64,000 bases of DNA from CAIKZZ01 sp035524495 (lineage in GTDB: Bacteria > Pseudomonadota > Gammaproteobacteria > Steroidobacterales > Steroidobacteraceae): NCBI GenBank assembly GCA_035524495.1, contig DATKOR010000025.1, positions 24,296 through 88,295 on the forward strand. Reading direction: 5' to 3'. The translations under genes were made by a program, and so were the position numbers. This document shows positions 36,398-44,522 of the stretch, in pieces. Under the pieces are notes generated by a model that saw only the letters and a list, made by a program, of their open reading frames with translations, ran no database searches and was not told the origin of the DNA. The number at the start of each line of letters is the position of its first letter. Positions within the stretch are counted from its first letter, which is position 1.

Positions 36398-37475
36398 GCG
36401 GCTTCGGCGGCTCCGGTGCCGGCGGCGGTGCCGAAGGCGTGCCGGGCGACTCCGGCGAGGCAGCACGCGGCGGCGGCTCCGCGGGCTCAGCGCCCGGCGG
36501 AGCATCCGCCTTCGGCGCATCGGCCTTCGGTGCGGCGACCTTCGGCGCCGGCGCTGCCGCAGCAGGTGCTGATGCCGGCGCCGCGCCGCTGGCGGGCTCC
36601 GCGGGCGCCGCCGCGCCGCTCGCCGCAGCCGGCGCCGCCGCCGGCAGGGCGGCCGCCCCTGCCTCGGACGGGGGCGCAGCAGCCGGTGCCGCGGGCGTCG
36701 GCGGCGCAGCCGCCGAAGGCGCAGCGGCCTGGGGCGTCGCCGCCGCCGCGGCGGCGGGTGCCGCCGGCGCGCGCGTCGGGGCCTTCGCGGCGACCGGTGG
36801 CGCGGGCCTGACGGCGGCCGGCGAGACCTCGGTGATCGTGCCTTCGGCGGGCGCGCCGCCTTGCGCGAGCGGCGTGATCGGCTCGTGGCGCACGAGCTTC
36901 CGGACGATCGGCTGGTCGGGGAACTCGGCGGCGAACTTGGCGCCGGCGTCGCGCATCGCCTTGCGCGTCGCGATCGCGAGCGGCTTGCTGGTCGACAGCG
37001 AACCCGCCGGCTCGTTGCCGAAGCCCGTCAGCACGAGCGAGTCAATCAGGTGCCCGGCGCCGTCGTAGACGTTGATCCGGTACTTGATCGTGACGGCGTA
37101 GAGCTCGGCGCCCGCGTCGCGCGGCGTCAGGAACGAGTATTCCTCGAAGCGCGGCTCGAGCACCACGTCGAGCGGCGGCGACGGCAGCTTCGAGAGGTCA
37201 GTGAGCGGCGTGACGCTCGCGAACATCGCCTTTGCGAGCCGCTCGATCGCCGCGACGTGCGCCGGCCCCAGCAGCACCTGCCACTTGGTCTTGAAGCGCT
37301 CCTCGCTCGCGGTGTAGTTGCGAAACTCGGCGCTGTAGTAAAGCCCGGCCTTCAGCGGCAGCTCCTCGACGAGCGGCCGCGGCATCGCGTTCTCGGCGGT
37401 CACGCGCACGCCGCCGCAGCCGGCGAGCAGCAGCGCACCTGCCAGGCCTGCGAAGAATGCACTGCGTGTCGCCAT
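36375..37475 (-). CDS. Lipoprotein with long Ala/Pro-rich tail; last gene of the vWA/ExbB cluster
   Basis: A 366-residue lipoprotein with lipobox LLLAGC (Cys20). A folded domain covers about 25-215, with KAGLYYSAEFRNYTASE, LEPRFEEYSFLTPRDAGAELYAVTIKYRINVYD and LVLTGFGNEPAGS. A disordered tail of about 140 residues follows (about 225-366), almost only Ala, Pro, Gly, Ser and Lys, including repeats of APKADAPKADAP. The folded part recalls outer-membrane lipoproteins that detect or position other envelope proteins, but I do not know the family. It starts 21 bp after the vWA gene's stop and so belongs to the cluster. Its 3' end overlaps the ABC ATPase gene on the other strand. Confidence 0.85.
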   Translation of the reverse strand: MATRSAFFAGLAGALLLAGCGGVRVTAENAMPRPLVEELPLKAGLYYSAEFRNYTASEERFKTKWQVLLGPAHVAAIERLAKAMFASVTPLTDLSKLPSPPLDVVLEPRFEEYSFLTPRDAGAELYAVTIKYRINVYDGAGHLIDSLVLTGFGNEPAGSLSTSKPLAIATRKAMRDAGAKFAAEFPDQPIVRKLVRHEPITPLAQGGAPAEGTITEVSPAAVRPAPPVAAKAPTRAPAAPAAAAAATPQAAAPSAAAPPTPAAPAAAPPSEAGAAALPAAAPAAASGAAAPAEPASGAAPASAPAAAAPAPKVAAPKADAPKADAPPGAEPAEPPPRAASPESPGTPSAPPPAPEPPKPPSSDSRG

Positions 37476-37496
37476 CGGTGCGCGTCCCTTCTGCGA

Positions 37497-38522
37497 CTAG
37501 CGTACGAGCCCGACGAACGATCCGCCATTGCGCTGGCAGATGATCCGCATCAGCTGCGCGAGGCGGATGTTGGTGAACTGCGGGTACTGCGGGTCGAGCG
37601 GGAAGCCGATGTAGTGGATGCGCACCGCGCGCTCGCCGGTCTTGTCGTTGCGGTTGATCCGGTCGACCGTGTCGACGACCTGCTGGATCGAGGCGCCGGT
37701 GAACTCGTCGCCGAACACGTAGATGCTGATCTTGTGCTCCGGCGTCCAGAACGTGCGGATCGCCGTGATGATGCCCTCGGCCGGGCTCGAGGCCGAGAAC
37801 GCGTTCCAGCCGTTGAACGAGTCGAGGATCGCCTTGCGCCGCGCCGGCGTGTCCGGGATCCACTTGCCGCGGTACTCCGAGAACATGTAGTAGCCCTGGT
37901 CGGACATCACCTGGATGCCCTTCAGCTGCGGGTACATCTCGAGCACCTCGCGCAGCTTCTGCTTCGCGAGCCCCCAGCTGTAGCTCTGCATCGAGCCCGA
38001 GGTGTCGATCAGGAAGATCACGTACTCGCTGTCGACCGGCACGCCGCCGATCGGCGCGTCCTTGGCGCGCTTGAAGTTCTGGCCGAGCAGCCGCTCCATC
38101 TCCGAGGTCAGCGTCTGCTGCGCGGCGGACAGCCGGCCCTCGAGCGCGGCCGCGACCGCGGCGTCCTGCTTGGAGGCCGAGAACTGGCCCTTGATCTTCG
38201 ACAGGTCGCCCTGCAGGCGCGCGAGCTTGGCCTTGAGCTCCGACACCTGCTCGCGCCGCCCGAGGAGTTCGCGCCCGAGCACCTCGGCCTCGCCGCGCAG
38301 CGCCACGAGCTCGGCCTCGCGCTTCTCGATGAGCCCCGAGAGGTCGGTGTCGATCGCCTGGATCACCTTCGGGCGCCCGACCTGCGCCAGCACCATGATC
38401 AGGATCAGCGCGCCGAAGGCGCAGCAGATCGCGTCCAGGAACGACATGCTGAACACCTGGAAGTCGCGGTCGCGGCGCCGGCTGCCGCGCACGCCGCGCG
38501 AGCCCGAGGTCGAGGCACTCAC
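37497..38522 (-). CDS. Membrane-anchored vWA protein with ExbD/MotB-like N-terminal helix (copy 2)
   Basis: A 341-residue protein. The first about 23 residues are basic and cytoplasmic. One membrane helix follows (about 24-47), beginning FSMSFLDAICC with Asp30 at its cytoplasmic end. A charged coiled-coil region spans about 60-150, and a vWA domain about 165-341. The MIDAS motif is Asp173-x-Ser-x-Ser (LIDTSGSM), with a later VFGDEFTG. The helix-with-Asp then coiled coil then periplasmic domain follows the plan of ExbD, TolR, MotB and ZorB. The start is GTG 38522, overlapping the upstream stop (GTGA), so translation is coupled to copy 1. Confidence 0.9.
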   Translation of the reverse strand: MSASTSGSRGVRGSRRRDRDFQVFSMSFLDAICCAFGALILIMVLAQVGRPKVIQAIDTDLSGLIEKREAELVALRGEAEVLGRELLGRREQVSELKAKLARLQGDLSKIKGQFSASKQDAAVAAALEGRLSAAQQTLTSEMERLLGQNFKRAKDAPIGGVPVDSEYVIFLIDTSGSMQSYSWGLAKQKLREVLEMYPQLKGIQVMSDQGYYMFSEYRGKWIPDTPARRKAILDSFNGWNAFSASSPAEGIITAIRTFWTPEHKISIYVFGDEFTGASIQQVVDTVDRINRNDKTGERAVRIHYIGFPLDPQYPQFTNIRLAQLMRIICQRNGGSFVGLVR

Positions 38523-39604
38523 GGCCAGTCCCTGGACGGGGCCATGAACGAGCCCTGCGTCGACTTGGCGAGGCTCCAGAACATGTACGGCGCCTGCGGA
38601 TCGCCCTCCATCGGCAGCAGGATCGTGTTGACCGGCAGCTTCTTCGGCAGCGCCGCGATCGCGCGCTCGAAGAGCCGCAGGCGGTCGTCGCCGTCGACGA
38701 GCTTCTTGGTCGGCGGGTCCTTGCCCTGCGTCGGCAGGCCGTCGGTGATCAGGATCAGGTTGTCGGGCTGCGGGTTCATCTGCTTCGCGACCGCGAACGC
38801 GTTCTCGAGGCTCGTGCCGTCCTTCGGCACGACCTTGCGCAGCCGGTTGAGCGCCTTCTCGAGCGTCGCCCCGTCGAGCTTTAGCCACTGGCCCGCCGAG
38901 CCCTCGACCAGCGGCTCGGCGCGGGTGTTGAACGTGTACATCTGGAACTGCGCCGTCGTCGGGATCTGCGTCGAGATCCAGTCGGCGATCGTCACCGCCT
39001 GGCGCCACTTCTCCGAGCGCAGCTTCTTGTCGTCGGACATGTTGCGCATGCGCAGGATGTTCACCAGCGTCTCGTCGAGCATGCTCGCCGACGCATCGAC
39101 CAGGATCAGCACGTGCTGGCCGCCGACCCGCATGCCGGTCAGGTACAGCCGGTCGCCGGTTCCCTTGAAGCCGCGGACCGCGGCGCCGCCGCCCGGCTTC
39201 TTGGTCTGGTCCTCGAGCCGCTTCGCGCCCTCCTCGAGCGAGGCGATGTCGGCCTTCAGCTTCTCGAGCCGCGCGCGCCGCGCCAGCGTCTCGGCCTCGG
39301 ACTCGGCGAGCTCCTGCTTCGCGGCGTCGAGCTCGGCGAGCACCCGCTCGGAGAGCCCCTGGGTCGTGACCTTGGACTTGTCGAGCACCTCGAGCGAGTT
39401 CTTGATCTCGGCGAGGTTCTTGCGCTCGTCGAGGAGCTGCTGCTCGACCAGCAGCGCCTCCGAGCGCCGGTCGTCGGTGACCTTCTTGACGTGCGAGTTC
39501 CCCTGCGCCGTGATCAGCATGAAGATCAGCACGACCGAGCCGAAGCCGCAGCAGATCGCATCGAGGAACGACATGCTGAAGACGTCGAACTTGCGGCGCG
39601 GCAC
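38519..39604 (-). CDS. Membrane-anchored vWA protein with ExbD/MotB-like N-terminal helix (copy 1)
   Basis: A 361-residue paralogue of the next gene. A short basic start (MPRRKFDVF) leads into one membrane helix (about 10-33), containing SMSFLDAICCGFG with Asp15. A coiled coil covers about 42-135, and a vWA domain about 160-361. The MIDAS residues are clear: Asp170-x-Ser-x-Ser (VDASASM), Thr264 (KDGTSLENA) and Asp288 (ITDGLPTQG). A bound divalent ion in a periplasmic vWA domain suggests adhesion to a partner protein. The two copies share the stretch FSMSFLDAICC almost exactly but differ elsewhere. The FHA gene ends 3 bp upstream. Confidence 0.9.
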   Translation of the reverse strand: MPRRKFDVFSMSFLDAICCGFGSVVLIFMLITAQGNSHVKKVTDDRRSEALLVEQQLLDERKNLAEIKNSLEVLDKSKVTTQGLSERVLAELDAAKQELAESEAETLARRARLEKLKADIASLEEGAKRLEDQTKKPGGGAAVRGFKGTGDRLYLTGMRVGGQHVLILVDASASMLDETLVNILRMRNMSDDKKLRSEKWRQAVTIADWISTQIPTTAQFQMYTFNTRAEPLVEGSAGQWLKLDGATLEKALNRLRKVVPKDGTSLENAFAVAKQMNPQPDNLILITDGLPTQGKDPPTKKLVDGDDRLRLFERAIAALPKKLPVNTILLPMEGDPQAPYMFWSLAKSTQGSFMAPSRDWP

Positions 39605-39607
39605 GCT

Positions 39608-40936
39608 TCAGCCCTCGAGGCGCACGAGCTCGAGCTCGATGCCGGGCGTGCCGACGCGGACCCGGTCGCCGGCGGCGAGGTGCACGCGGCGCTCGACGCG
39701 GCCGCCGTTGACGAACGTGCCGTAGGTCGAGAGGTCCTCGAGCACGGCGTCGGCGCCGCTCGCACTCAGGCGGCAGTGGCTGCGCGAGACGCCGGCGAGC
39801 ACGCCCGCGAGCTCGATGACCCGCGCGCCCTCGGGCGCGCGGCCGACGACGAGCGGCTCGCCGCCGAGCGCGTAGGCCCGTCCCTGGTAGACGACGTGCG
39901 TCGGCGCGTGCGTCGCGCGCGGCGCGGCGGGCGCGGCCGGCACCGTCGCGGCGGCGCCCTTGAGGCTGCTGACGAACTCGAGCGTGGGCCCCGCGATCGT
40001 CGCCGCGTGGGCCCGTGCGCCCGCGGCCGCGGCACCGGGCGCGAGCCCCACGAGCGTGCAGTGCTCGAGCGCCCCGAGCACGGCGGCGAGCCCCGGGACG
40101 GCGACGACGCGCGCGCTCAGGTACAGCGTCAGCTGCTCGCCGGCGCGCCGCGCCGACTGCACGAGGCGCGCGAGGTCGGCGGCGAGCGGCGCGAGCGCAG
40201 CGTGGATCCCGGAGGCGCTGAGGCGCGTCTCGTGCCGCAGCCCCGCGTGTTCGATCACGGCCGCCGCCTCGCCCGCCTCGGCGGCCTGCAGCCATCCGGG
40301 CAGGCAGTCGTACAGCCGCTGCTCGCTCGCGGCCTGGTGCAGCGGGTCAAAGCGCGTCGCGGCGACGAAGGCACGGCCGACGTGCAGGGCGGCGGCGTCC
40401 TCGAAGGCACGCAGCCCGAGCCCGCGCGCGACGTCGACCCGGCCGCGACCGAGCTCCTCGGCGCGGCTGAGCTCGGTCAGCACCGCGCGGTGCATCTCGA
40501 GGTCGAGGTAGAGCGCCCGCGGCGTCGAGGGCGTGTCGGCGGTCGCGGCGACCGCCGCATCGACGAGGCCGGCGACGTTCAGCCCCGCGGCGGAGGCGAT
40601 CGCGGACAGCAGCGACAGCTGCGTCAGCGTGTAGGCGCTCGCGACCGCGAGCACGAGCGGCTCGGCGCCGAGCTCGGGCGCGAGGTGGGTGAGCTGCGCG
40701 TAGACGAGATCGGCGCTCGAGCGCGCCGCCGGGCGCGGCCGCGGCAGCGGCTCGGTCGAGGGCTCCTCGAGGTGGCGGTTGGCGACGAACAGCGGCGCGA
40801 GGCGCGCCCGGGCGCGGGCCGCCTCGCCGGTCGCGATCGCCGCCTCGTCGTAGGCGACCCAGGCCGGCGCGCTGAACCGCAGCCCGTCGGGTCCGACGAG
40901 CACGAGTCCGGCGCCGGTGAGCTCGAGCGCGTGCAT
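39608..40936 (-). CDS. FHA domain protein with large N-terminal region
   Basis: A 442-residue cytoplasmic protein. Residues about 360-442 form an FHA domain (LVVGRAPEGARVIELAG, SRSHCRLSASGADAVLEDLSTYGTFVNGGRV), which binds phosphothreonine peptides. The Arg, Ser-x-x-His and Asn positions used for binding are present. The first about 320 residues are Ala/Leu-rich. I cannot assign them, but patterns such as LYLDLEMHRAVLTEL and DAAVAAT recall actin/Hsp70-like ATPase folds; this is only an impression. It starts directly after the stop of the ExbB-like gene. It probably reads out the kinase encoded upstream in the same operon. Confidence 0.88.
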   Translation of the reverse strand: MHALELTGAGLVLVGPDGLRFSAPAWVAYDEAAIATGEAARARARLAPLFVANRHLEEPSTEPLPRPRPAARSSADLVYAQLTHLAPELGAEPLVLAVASAYTLTQLSLLSAIASAAGLNVAGLVDAAVAATADTPSTPRALYLDLEMHRAVLTELSRAEELGRGRVDVARGLGLRAFEDAAALHVGRAFVAATRFDPLHQAASEQRLYDCLPGWLQAAEAGEAAAVIEHAGLRHETRLSASGIHAALAPLAADLARLVQSARRAGEQLTLYLSARVVAVPGLAAVLGALEHCTLVGLAPGAAAAGARAHAATIAGPTLEFVSSLKGAAATVPAAPAAPRATHAPTHVVYQGRAYALGGEPLVVGRAPEGARVIELAGVLAGVSRSHCRLSASGADAVLEDLSTYGTFVNGGRVERRVHLAAGDRVRVGTPGIELELVRLEG

Positions 40937-41731
40937 TCAGCGTACGTGCAGGTGCCTGAGCAGCCGCTCGTCGACATAGACCTCGGTGTCGAGCACGAGC
41001 CGCTCCTGCACGAGCTGCAGCTGGTGCAGGAAGAACATCACGACGATCGACAGCGTCAGCGCGATCAAGGTCGCGTTGAACGACACGCCGAGGCCCGCGG
41101 TGACGCCGGAGACGTCGCCCTCGATCGCGCGGTGCGCCTGCTGCAGCGACTCGCCGATGCCGCGCACGGTGCCGACGAAGCCGAGCGCCGGGATCGCCCA
41201 GGCGACGAAGCGCACCATCGCGAGCTCCGAGTCCAGCCGCTCGTTCTCCATCTGGCACAGGTTGCGCGCCGCGGCGCTCGCATCCTGGACGCTGCGCGTC
41301 GCGCCGAAGCGCTCGAGCGCCGACGAGAGCGCGCGCGGCAGCAACTGCTCGCGCGTCGCGCCCTCGAGGCCCTCGATCTGGCGCAGGTACTCGCGCGAGT
41401 CCTCCGGCAGCACGCGCATGCCCTCCGGCAGGTGCAGCAGGTCCTTCGCGAGCAGGCGCCGGGCGCGGGTCGCGGTGCGGGCGCGAAAGGCCATCACGAT
41501 GCCCGCCCACAGCGACAGGATCACGCACACCTCCTGCTCGTAGTCCTTGGCGATGACCCAGATCGTGCGCTGCGGCACGTACTCGGGATCCTTGGCCATC
41601 GCCGCCTGCTGCGCCGCGAGGATCGCGACCGCGCGCGGCCGCACGACCGCGGTGTAGAAGCCGTGGATGACGAGGATCACGGCGAGGAGCGCGTACAGCT
41701 CGTGCATGAACTCGGAACGGGTGGTTTTCAT
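40937..41731 (-). CDS. MotA/TolQ/ExbB-family proton-channel-like protein
   Basis: A 264-residue inner-membrane protein. A first helix lies at about 10-30 and a second at about 68-85. A cytoplasmic segment of about 85 residues follows, then the paired helices of the TolQ/ExbB core: AIPALGFVGTVRGIGESLQQA (about 172-192) and GLGVSFNATLIALTLSIVVMFF (about 205-228). The Thr/Ser residues that line the ion path in ExbB (GTV..I, FNATLIAL) are kept. In this superfamily five A subunits surround two B subunits and use the proton or sodium gradient to rotate them. No ExbD or MotB gene is adjacent, but the vWA proteins have the right N-terminal helix. Translation is coupled to the FHA gene. Confidence 0.92.
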   Translation of the reverse strand: MKTTRSEFMHELYALLAVILVIHGFYTAVVRPRAVAILAAQQAAMAKDPEYVPQRTIWVIAKDYEQEVCVILSLWAGIVMAFRARTATRARRLLAKDLLHLPEGMRVLPEDSREYLRQIEGLEGATREQLLPRALSSALERFGATRSVQDASAAARNLCQMENERLDSELAMVRFVAWAIPALGFVGTVRGIGESLQQAHRAIEGDVSGVTAGLGVSFNATLIALTLSIVVMFFLHQLQLVQERLVLDTEVYVDERLLRHLHVR

Positions 41732-41760
41732 CGGACCTCGCGGCACGCGGCGCGCCCCTC

Positions 41761-42069
41761 TCAGATGTCGGTCGGGAACGAGACCTCGAAGTCGGCGCGC
41801 GTCTTCTCGGTCGGCTCGAAGTGCAGCGGCGTTCCCTTGCCGGTGGCGGCGTTGACGCCGGGATCTCGGACCTCCGGGGTCGCCGGGGTGCTCGCCGGTG
41901 CGGCGGGCGTCGCCGCACCCTGCGCCGGTGGAGCCGCGCCCTGCGACGGTGGCGCCGTGCCCTGCGCAGGGGGGGCGGGATCGGCGGCGCGCACGTCGCC
42001 GCCGCCGAAGGCGAGCATCGCGAGCGCCGCGACGAGCGCGGCCGGACGCAGGCTGAGTCGTGGGTTCAT
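41761..42069 (-). CDS. Small secreted protein with Pro/Ala/Gln repeats
   Basis: A 102-residue protein with a signal peptide (cut near VRA-AD). A low-complexity segment follows (about 32-65), with three near copies of APPAQGA, then a short C-terminal part with PLHFEPTEKTRADFEVSFPTDI. It lies between the FGE-domain gene (6 bp upstream) and the ExbB-like gene (29 bp downstream) and is certainly part of the operon. I do not recognise it. The length and the periplasmic location fit a small accessory subunit. Confidence 0.78.
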   Translation of the reverse strand: MNPRLSLRPAALVAALAMLAFGGGDVRAADPAPPAQGTAPPSQGAAPPAQGAATPAAPASTPATPEVRDPGVNAATGKGTPLHFEPTEKTRADFEVSFPTDI

Positions 42070-42075
42070 GGTGAT

Positions 42076-44505
42076 TCACTCCGCATAGCGGGCGATCCTA
42101 AAGCCGAGATTGGCGCGCCCGGTCGAGCCGTAGTCGCGCCACGCGAGCCTGAGCTCCGCGACGCTGCCGGTGAGCCAGCTGGAGCCCCTGATCACGTGCG
42201 CATCGCCGTCGGCCGGCCCGGTCGGGTCGACGACCGGGGCGGTCGCGTCCGGATACACCGTGTAGAAGTCGGACGCCCATTCCAGCACATTGCCACCCAG
42301 GTCGCGAAAGCCGAGCGGGTTCGGCGCGAAGCTCCCGACGGGTGCCGCGACGCGAAAGCCGTCGTCGTAGTCGGCGAGCAGCTGCCCCTGCAGGTAGACC
42401 GCGCGCTTGTCGGCAAAATTTCCGGCCTTGGGCGGGATCGGCAGCGAGTTCCCCCACGGGTACTTGCGATCGTTCGCGGCCCCGTTCCAGCGCGCCGCGT
42501 ACTCCCACTCGGCCTCGGTCGGCAGCCGATAGCCGGTCGTCACCGGGGCCGCGAGCACGAGGCGCCCGCCGCGCGGGACGTAGGCCGCCGGCAGCCCCTC
42601 CTTCGCCGACAGCCAGTTGCAGTACGCGGCGGCCTCCTGCCACGACACGTTCGCGACCGGGTAGAGGTCCAGATCGAGCGTCTCCTGCTGGAACACGCCC
42701 GACAGGTGATCGGCCTTGAACGCGCGAAAGTCGACGTTCGTGACCGCCTTCTCGGCGAGGTAGACCGGGCGGCGGATCTCCACCGGGCGCAGCGGCTCGT
42801 TGGAGCGCCGCCCGGGCTCGCGGCGCGGGCTGCCCATCGTGAACGTCCCGGGGGGCAGCAGCTTCAGCACCTGGCCGACCGTGGTGCGCAGGTGCACCGG
42901 GAAGCGCGCGAGCTTCTGCTCGGCAGCCGTCTTCAGCGAGAACGACACCGCCTGCAGCAGCCCCGGCCGCGGCGTCACCGTCGCGCGGAACGGCTCGAGG
43001 CCGGTCTTGCGGATCTCGAGCGTGTGCGCGATCGCCGTCAGCTTCAGGCGCTGGTTCGCGGCGCCGGCGCTCTTGCCGTCGATGAAGAGCTCGGCGTCGG
43101 CCGGCTCGCCACGCACGTCGACCTCGCCGAGCTCGGGCACGAGGTCGAGCACCAGGCGCTGCGTGGCATTCGCCTCGAGGCGCACGCTCCTCGTGACCGG
43201 CGCGTAGCCCGCGCGCGTCACGACGACCTCGTGCGCGGTGCCCGGCGCGAGCGCGAGCGTGACCGGGGTCCGGCCGCGGTACGCGCCCGCGACGCTGACG
43301 TCGGCGCCGGCCGGATCGCTCGCGACCGTCAGGCGCCCATCGGGGAGCCCGAGCTTGATCGGCCCGACCGTCTGCGGCTCGCCGGCCTTGACGAGCACCG
43401 CCGACTCCCAGTCCCGGAACGACGGGTGCGAGAGCGTCACGAGGCGCCGCCCGGCGTCGAGCTCGAGCGTCGCGGGCGTCGTGCCGAGCGCCGCGCCGTC
43501 GACGCGGATCGCGGCGCCCGCGGGCTGCGACTCGATGCGCACCGGCGCGAACAGCGGCGCGAGTTCGACCTTGACGGTCTGCAGGTGCATCAGGCCTTCG
43601 ACCTCGACCTTCAGCGTCACGGCCTGACGGCGCGGCGCCTCGACGGTCAGTACGCGCGTGCCGGCCGCGAGCGTGATCTCGCCCGGCGCCCGCCCGGCCG
43701 GCGCGCCGTCGGCGCTGACCGAGGCGGCGATGCCGCCGGTGTCGATCGCGACGCGCCCGGGGCGCTTCCTGAGCGCGACCTCGAAGCGCTGGCCGGCGGC
43801 ACTCGTCACGCGCACCGGCGTCACCGACGGCTCGTAGCCGTCCTTGTCGACGTGCAGGTGGTAGTCGCCCGGCAGCACGAGCCGGTGGCCGGCGACCGGC
43901 AGGTCGAGCAGTGCGCCCTCGAAGCGCACGCGGTCGGGAACGAGGTCCGGCGCGACGCGCACGGTGACGGCGCTCGCGGCGACGAGGAGCGCGAGCGCCG
44001 CGACGCCGAGGATTGCGGCCGCCGCGAGCACCGCGCGCCTCGGGTCGACCCGCGACGCGACGCGCACCGTCGCGCCGCGCGCCTCGCCGGGCGCCTCGAA
44101 CGCCACCGGCGCGAGCGCCTGGCGCGGCGGCAGCGCCTCGAACGCGGTTGGCGCCTGGCCCTCCGGGTAGATCGGCGGCTCGGTCGCGTTGCCGTCGCCC
44201 GCGTGCTCGAGGATCAGCGTCCAGTCCTCGCCCGCGGCCGCGACGCGCGCCTGGGTCCCGCCCACCTCGAAGCGCTCGCCATCGACGAGCGGCAGCGGCG
44301 CCGCGAGCGGCGCCCCGCGGCGCGTCAGCCCCGCGGATGGCTGCAGGAACGGCGCGCCCCGCTCGAGGCCGATCAGCGCGTGCGTCGCGGCGGACTCGAG
44401 CCCGGGCACGACGAGGCGCGCCCCGGGTCCGCCGAGCGTGAGCGGAAAATCCGCCGCCGTGAACGACTTCGGACCGAGCGGCGACTTGACGAGGTAGTGG
44501 CGCAA
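42076..44505 (-). CDS. Membrane protein with FHA-like start, PEGA repeats and FGE (SUMF1-like) domain
   Basis: An 809-residue protein. Residues about 1-85 look like a degenerate FHA fold (FPLTLGGPGARLVVPG, SAATHALIGLERG, GERFEVGGT). One membrane helix lies at about 155-178. The periplasmic part then has four or more PEGA repeats (RIESQPAGAAIRVDG, VASDPAGADVSVAG, DVRGEPADAELFIDG), about 180-520. The last about 260 residues are a formylglycine-generating-enzyme-like domain (LPPGTFTMGS, YRLPTEAEWEYAAR, FRDLGGNVLEWASDFY, GRANLGFRIAR). The active-site cysteine pair of true FGE is not visible, so it may be a structural or lectin-like variant. The start is a TTG at 44505, 17 bp after the kinase stop; no better start exists, so the exact N-terminus is uncertain. 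Confidence 0.87.
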   Translation of the reverse strand: MRHYLVKSPLGPKSFTAADFPLTLGGPGARLVVPGLESAATHALIGLERGAPFLQPSAGLTRRGAPLAAPLPLVDGERFEVGGTQARVAAAGEDWTLILEHAGDGNATEPPIYPEGQAPTAFEALPPRQALAPVAFEAPGEARGATVRVASRVDPRRAVLAAAAILGVAALALLVAASAVTVRVAPDLVPDRVRFEGALLDLPVAGHRLVLPGDYHLHVDKDGYEPSVTPVRVTSAAGQRFEVALRKRPGRVAIDTGGIAASVSADGAPAGRAPGEITLAAGTRVLTVEAPRRQAVTLKVEVEGLMHLQTVKVELAPLFAPVRIESQPAGAAIRVDGAALGTTPATLELDAGRRLVTLSHPSFRDWESAVLVKAGEPQTVGPIKLGLPDGRLTVASDPAGADVSVAGAYRGRTPVTLALAPGTAHEVVVTRAGYAPVTRSVRLEANATQRLVLDLVPELGEVDVRGEPADAELFIDGKSAGAANQRLKLTAIAHTLEIRKTGLEPFRATVTPRPGLLQAVSFSLKTAAEQKLARFPVHLRTTVGQVLKLLPPGTFTMGSPRREPGRRSNEPLRPVEIRRPVYLAEKAVTNVDFRAFKADHLSGVFQQETLDLDLYPVANVSWQEAAAYCNWLSAKEGLPAAYVPRGGRLVLAAPVTTGYRLPTEAEWEYAARWNGAANDRKYPWGNSLPIPPKAGNFADKRAVYLQGQLLADYDDGFRVAAPVGSFAPNPLGFRDLGGNVLEWASDFYTVYPDATAPVVDPTGPADGDAHVIRGSSWLTGSVAELRLAWRDYGSTGRANLGFRIARYAE

Positions 44506-44522
44506 GGCAAACCCGCGACGGC

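Noticed and set aside
37497..41731. Reading the cluster as a Zorya anti-phage system
   Set aside because: A MotA/ExbB-like protein is present, but there is no ZorB with an OmpA-like domain, no ZorC/ZorD, and the other genes are lipoproteins and vWA/FHA proteins.
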